DNA of 64,000 nt from Serratia plymuthica NBRC 102599 (GTDB lineage: Bacteria; Pseudomonadota; Gammaproteobacteria; Enterobacterales; Enterobacteriaceae), in NCBI RefSeq assembly GCF_001590925.1, contig NZ_BCTU01000010.1:62001-126000 (forward strand), in the 5' to 3' direction. This document shows positions 62,022 through 64,000 of this stretch, in pieces. The position numbers were made by a program, and so were the translations under genes. The number at the start of each line of letters is the position of its first letter. Positions within the stretch are counted from its first letter, which is position 1. Under the pieces are notes generated by a model. The model ran no database searches and was not told where the DNA came from. It saw only the letters and a program-made list of their open reading frames with translations.

Positions 62022-62167
62022 GTTTTAATTGCCCCGAAATGCTCCATGAATCCAAATATCGCCGCATTAAGGCGAAGGAGACGAACGGGAAAATTCTAGG
62101 GGATGCTGAACGCACAGGGCTTGAGGTAGCGCAATCTTTTGTCGTTAAACGATAAGTATTACTGATG

Positions 62168-63385
62168 CTACCCTTGCAACAGTTGCACCAACAGCGAACC
62201 GTTGTACAAGGCTTCCTTCACCAGTGCGGCGCCGGGCATGGTGCCTTTGTTGAAGAACTGAGTAGATTCTACCTGTACATGGTCGCTGTAAGCCGGCAAC
62301 GACTGCTGACGAATGCAAGAGGCGATGGCCGGATGCAGGATTTCCGCCGCGCGATTCAGCGGTGAACCGACCAGGATTTTTTCAGGGTTGAACAAGTTGA
62401 CCATGATCGCCAGGATACGCCCCACGCTGTGACCCACGCCGAGGATGATGTCTTTGGCCAGTTGATCGCCCGCCAGCGCCGCATCGCACAGGGACTCAGC
62501 CGTCAGCGGCGCGCCGTGCAGGCTGGAGCTCATGGAGGTCGCGAGACGCTGCTGGGCGATCTCCAGGATGTTTTCAATACTGGCGACGGTTTCCAGACAA
62601 CCGTGGTTGCCGCAGTAACAGCGTTTACCGTAAGGATCGACCTGCGTATGACCAATCTCTACCACGCTATGGCTGCCGCCGTGCAGCACCCGCCCGCCGG
62701 TGATCACACCCGCCCCGACGTTGTGGTCGATCACCACCTGAATCACGTTCTGGCTGCCGCGCGAGGCGCCATACAGCGCTTCGGCCATGGTCCAGGCGCT
62801 GATATCGTGTTGCAGGTAGACCGGCAGCCCGGTGCGGGTTTCCAGCGCGGGACCCAGCGGCATGTCCACGACATCGTAAAACGGCATGCGGTGCACCACG
62901 CCGGAGGCCACATCAATCATGCCCGGCAGCGTAATGGCGATCGCCGTCAGCCGCTCAAGTTTGCTTTGATGGCGGATAAAAAATTGGTCAACTTCACTGA
63001 GAATGCGTTTTAGCAGCGGTTCAGGGTGTTCGGCATCCAGCGGCAACAGCTCTTCCACCACCAGTTTGCTGCTGAGATCGCGCAGCGCGAGCGTAATGGT
63101 GCCGCGGCTGATACGAGCGGAAAGGTAATGCCAGGCTTCGGTGTCCAGCACCAGCCCGACCGCCGGCCGCCCACGGCTGCCGACTTCCTGATATTCGTTT
63201 TCTTTAACCAGATGCGCTTCCAGCAGCTCACGCACGATTTTGGTGATGCTGGCGGGGGCGAGCTGCGCGCGTTTTGACAGTTCGATGCGCGAAATTGGGC
63301 CCAGTTGATCGATTAACCGATAAACTGCCCCTGCATTTGTTTGTTTGATTTGATCGATATGCCCAGGCTGCCCAACAGCAATCAC
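62168..63385 (-). CDS. mlc: Global sugar regulator Mlc
   Basis: A ROK-family repressor of 405 residues controlling PTS and sugar genes; it is inactivated by binding dephosphorylated PtsG. The N-terminus (GHIDQIKQTNAGAVYRLIDQ) and helix-turn-helix (LAPASITKIVRELLEAHLV) match E. coli Mlc nearly word for word, as do the zinc motif CYCGNHGCLE and the C-terminal amphipathic helix ending SLLVQLLQG that anchors to the membrane. The start is GTG 63385 with AGGAGC upstream. It may link the bgl and agl PTS systems of this window to glucose supply. Confidence 0.95.
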   Translation of the reverse strand: MIAVGQPGHIDQIKQTNAGAVYRLIDQLGPISRIELSKRAQLAPASITKIVRELLEAHLVKENEYQEVGSRGRPAVGLVLDTEAWHYLSARISRGTITLALRDLSSKLVVEELLPLDAEHPEPLLKRILSEVDQFFIRHQSKLERLTAIAITLPGMIDVASGVVHRMPFYDVVDMPLGPALETRTGLPVYLQHDISAWTMAEALYGASRGSQNVIQVVIDHNVGAGVITGGRVLHGGSHSVVEIGHTQVDPYGKRCYCGNHGCLETVASIENILEIAQQRLATSMSSSLHGAPLTAESLCDAALAGDQLAKDIILGVGHSVGRILAIMVNLFNPEKILVGSPLNRAAEILHPAIASCIRQQSLPAYSDHVQVESTQFFNKGTMPGAALVKEALYNGSLLVQLLQG

Positions 63386-63543
63386 AAACCTGCTCCTACT
63401 ATTTTTCGCGCTTCTAAATAAAGACTAGAGGCTATGGTGGGGCTTTTGTAATACAGCGTCAACTATTTGATTCGTTATGTGATTTGCCGCACAAATTCGC
63501 CCCGCTTTCGCTGCGGATTGCGTTTTATTTGCGCAGCACTCCG

Positions 63544-64000
63544 TCACGGCAGCAACAGTGCCATCAGCGATTTGGCCGCTGCGGTCAGCGCCCTTTGGCG
63601 GTGATGCACCAACCAGACTTCGGTCATCGCCTCCGGTTCCGCCAGCGGCAGGTATTTCACCCCATCGACTTTCACCCGGCCAAAAGACGCCGGCAAAATA
63701 GAAATACCCAGCCCGGAAGACACCAGGCCGATGATGGTCATCGCTTCACCGACTTCCTGGGTGATATAAGGCGTGATCCCCGCTTTGGCCAACAGCGACA
63801 GGATTTCGTCATGCAACGCCGTGCCTACCTCTCGCGAGAAAAACACAAAGGGTTCTTCCGCCAGATGCTGAAAACGCAAGGTGCCGGGCGCAACATGGGT
63901 TAGCGGATGCCCTTCCGGCACCACCGCGACCAGTGGCTCGCACAGTAACAATTGATGCTTCAGCACCTCCGGCAAGCGCGTATTGCGCATCACGCCCAGA
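63544..64000 (-). CDS. LysR-family regulator, C-terminal part (YnfL-like), clipped by the window edge
   Basis: The visible 152 residues are the effector-binding domain of a LysR-type regulator (LCEPLVAVVPEGHPL; GLVSSGLGISILPASF); the DNA-binding part lies outside the window. In E. coli the LysR gene ynfL occupies the same place next to mlc, so this is probably its counterpart. The frame is open to the window end. A 158-bp gap separates its stop from the mlc start. Confidence 0.82.
   Translation of the reverse strand, partial: LGVMRNTRLPEVLKHQLLLCEPLVAVVPEGHPLTHVAPGTLRFQHLAEEPFVFFSREVGTALHDEILSLLAKAGITPYITQEVGEAMTIIGLVSSGLGISILPASFGRVKVDGVKYLPLAEPEAMTEVWLVHHRQRALTAAAKSLMALLLP

Overview
The window reads as a chromosomal segment of an enterobacterium, most likely a Serratia (plymuthica/liquefaciens/proteamaculans type). 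Reasons: high-GC enteric coding style, a ChiC-type chitinase beside a modular AA10 chitin-active protein, a serralysin-inhibitor homologue, a sucrose isomerase of the type known from Serratia plymuthica, Erwinia rhapontici and Klebsiella, an ERIC element, and the enteric gene order clcB-bioD2-mlc-ynfL at the right edge. This is inferred from recalled protein families; no search was run.

Layout. 0-3 kb: a clipped gene end, a periplasmic metalloprotease inhibitor, a split two-gene ChrA chromate transporter and its divergent LysR regulator. 3-7.5 kb: a bgl-type operon on the minus strand (PTS EIIBCA, 6-phospho-beta-glucosidase, BglG-type antiterminator) with an antiterminator-binding site and overlapping terminator in its leader. 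7.6-11.6 kb: a three-gene periplasmic molybdenum hydroxylase (Tat-exported Mo subunit, 2Fe-2S subunit, triheme cytochrome c). 11.8-15.1 kb: a frameshifted DUF1003 gene, a DmpA-type peptidase and the urate hydroxylase hpxO. 15.1-19.4 kb: what appears to be a complete class II microcin operon (double-glycine precursor, candidate immunity protein, HlyD-type adaptor, C39-peptidase ABC exporter) behind a near-consensus promoter. 19.7-30.7 kb: a full nicotinate-degradation locus (nicAB, nicR, nicX on the minus strand; nicCDEFT on the plus strand). 30.8-33.6 kb: a periplasmic M3 peptidase and a small cytochrome c. 34-40.2 kb: an AT-richer insert with sucrose isomerase, a GntR regulator, an alpha-glucoside PTS permease and a 6-phospho-alpha-glucosidase. 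40.3-46.2 kb: purine catabolism (guaD-xdhA-xdhB-xdhC). 46.8-49.7 kb: chitinase ChiC and an AA10 protein, both without a visible signal peptide. 49.7-56 kb: a ROK regulator divergent from a CUT1 sugar ABC transporter with a PfkB kinase. 56.2-59.8 kb: two DHA2-type MFS exporters flanking an aldo-keto reductase remnant and a DUF1161 gene. 60-64 kb: clcB, bioD2, mlc and a clipped LysR gene.

How they work together. Much of the window is nutrient scavenging suited to life on plants and in soil: beta-glucosides, sucrose through its isomers, chitin, nicotinate and purines. Three xanthine-oxidase-family molybdoenzymes lie within 37 kb: the orphan 7.6-kb cluster, NicAB and XdhAB. HpxO can act after XdhAB, because xanthine oxidation yields urate. 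In the sugar-isomer cluster the logic is periplasmic isomerisation of sucrose, PTS uptake with phosphorylation, then intracellular hydrolysis. The strongest candidate for something undescribed is the microcin operon at 15.1-19.4 kb, whose precursor I do not recognise as any named microcin.
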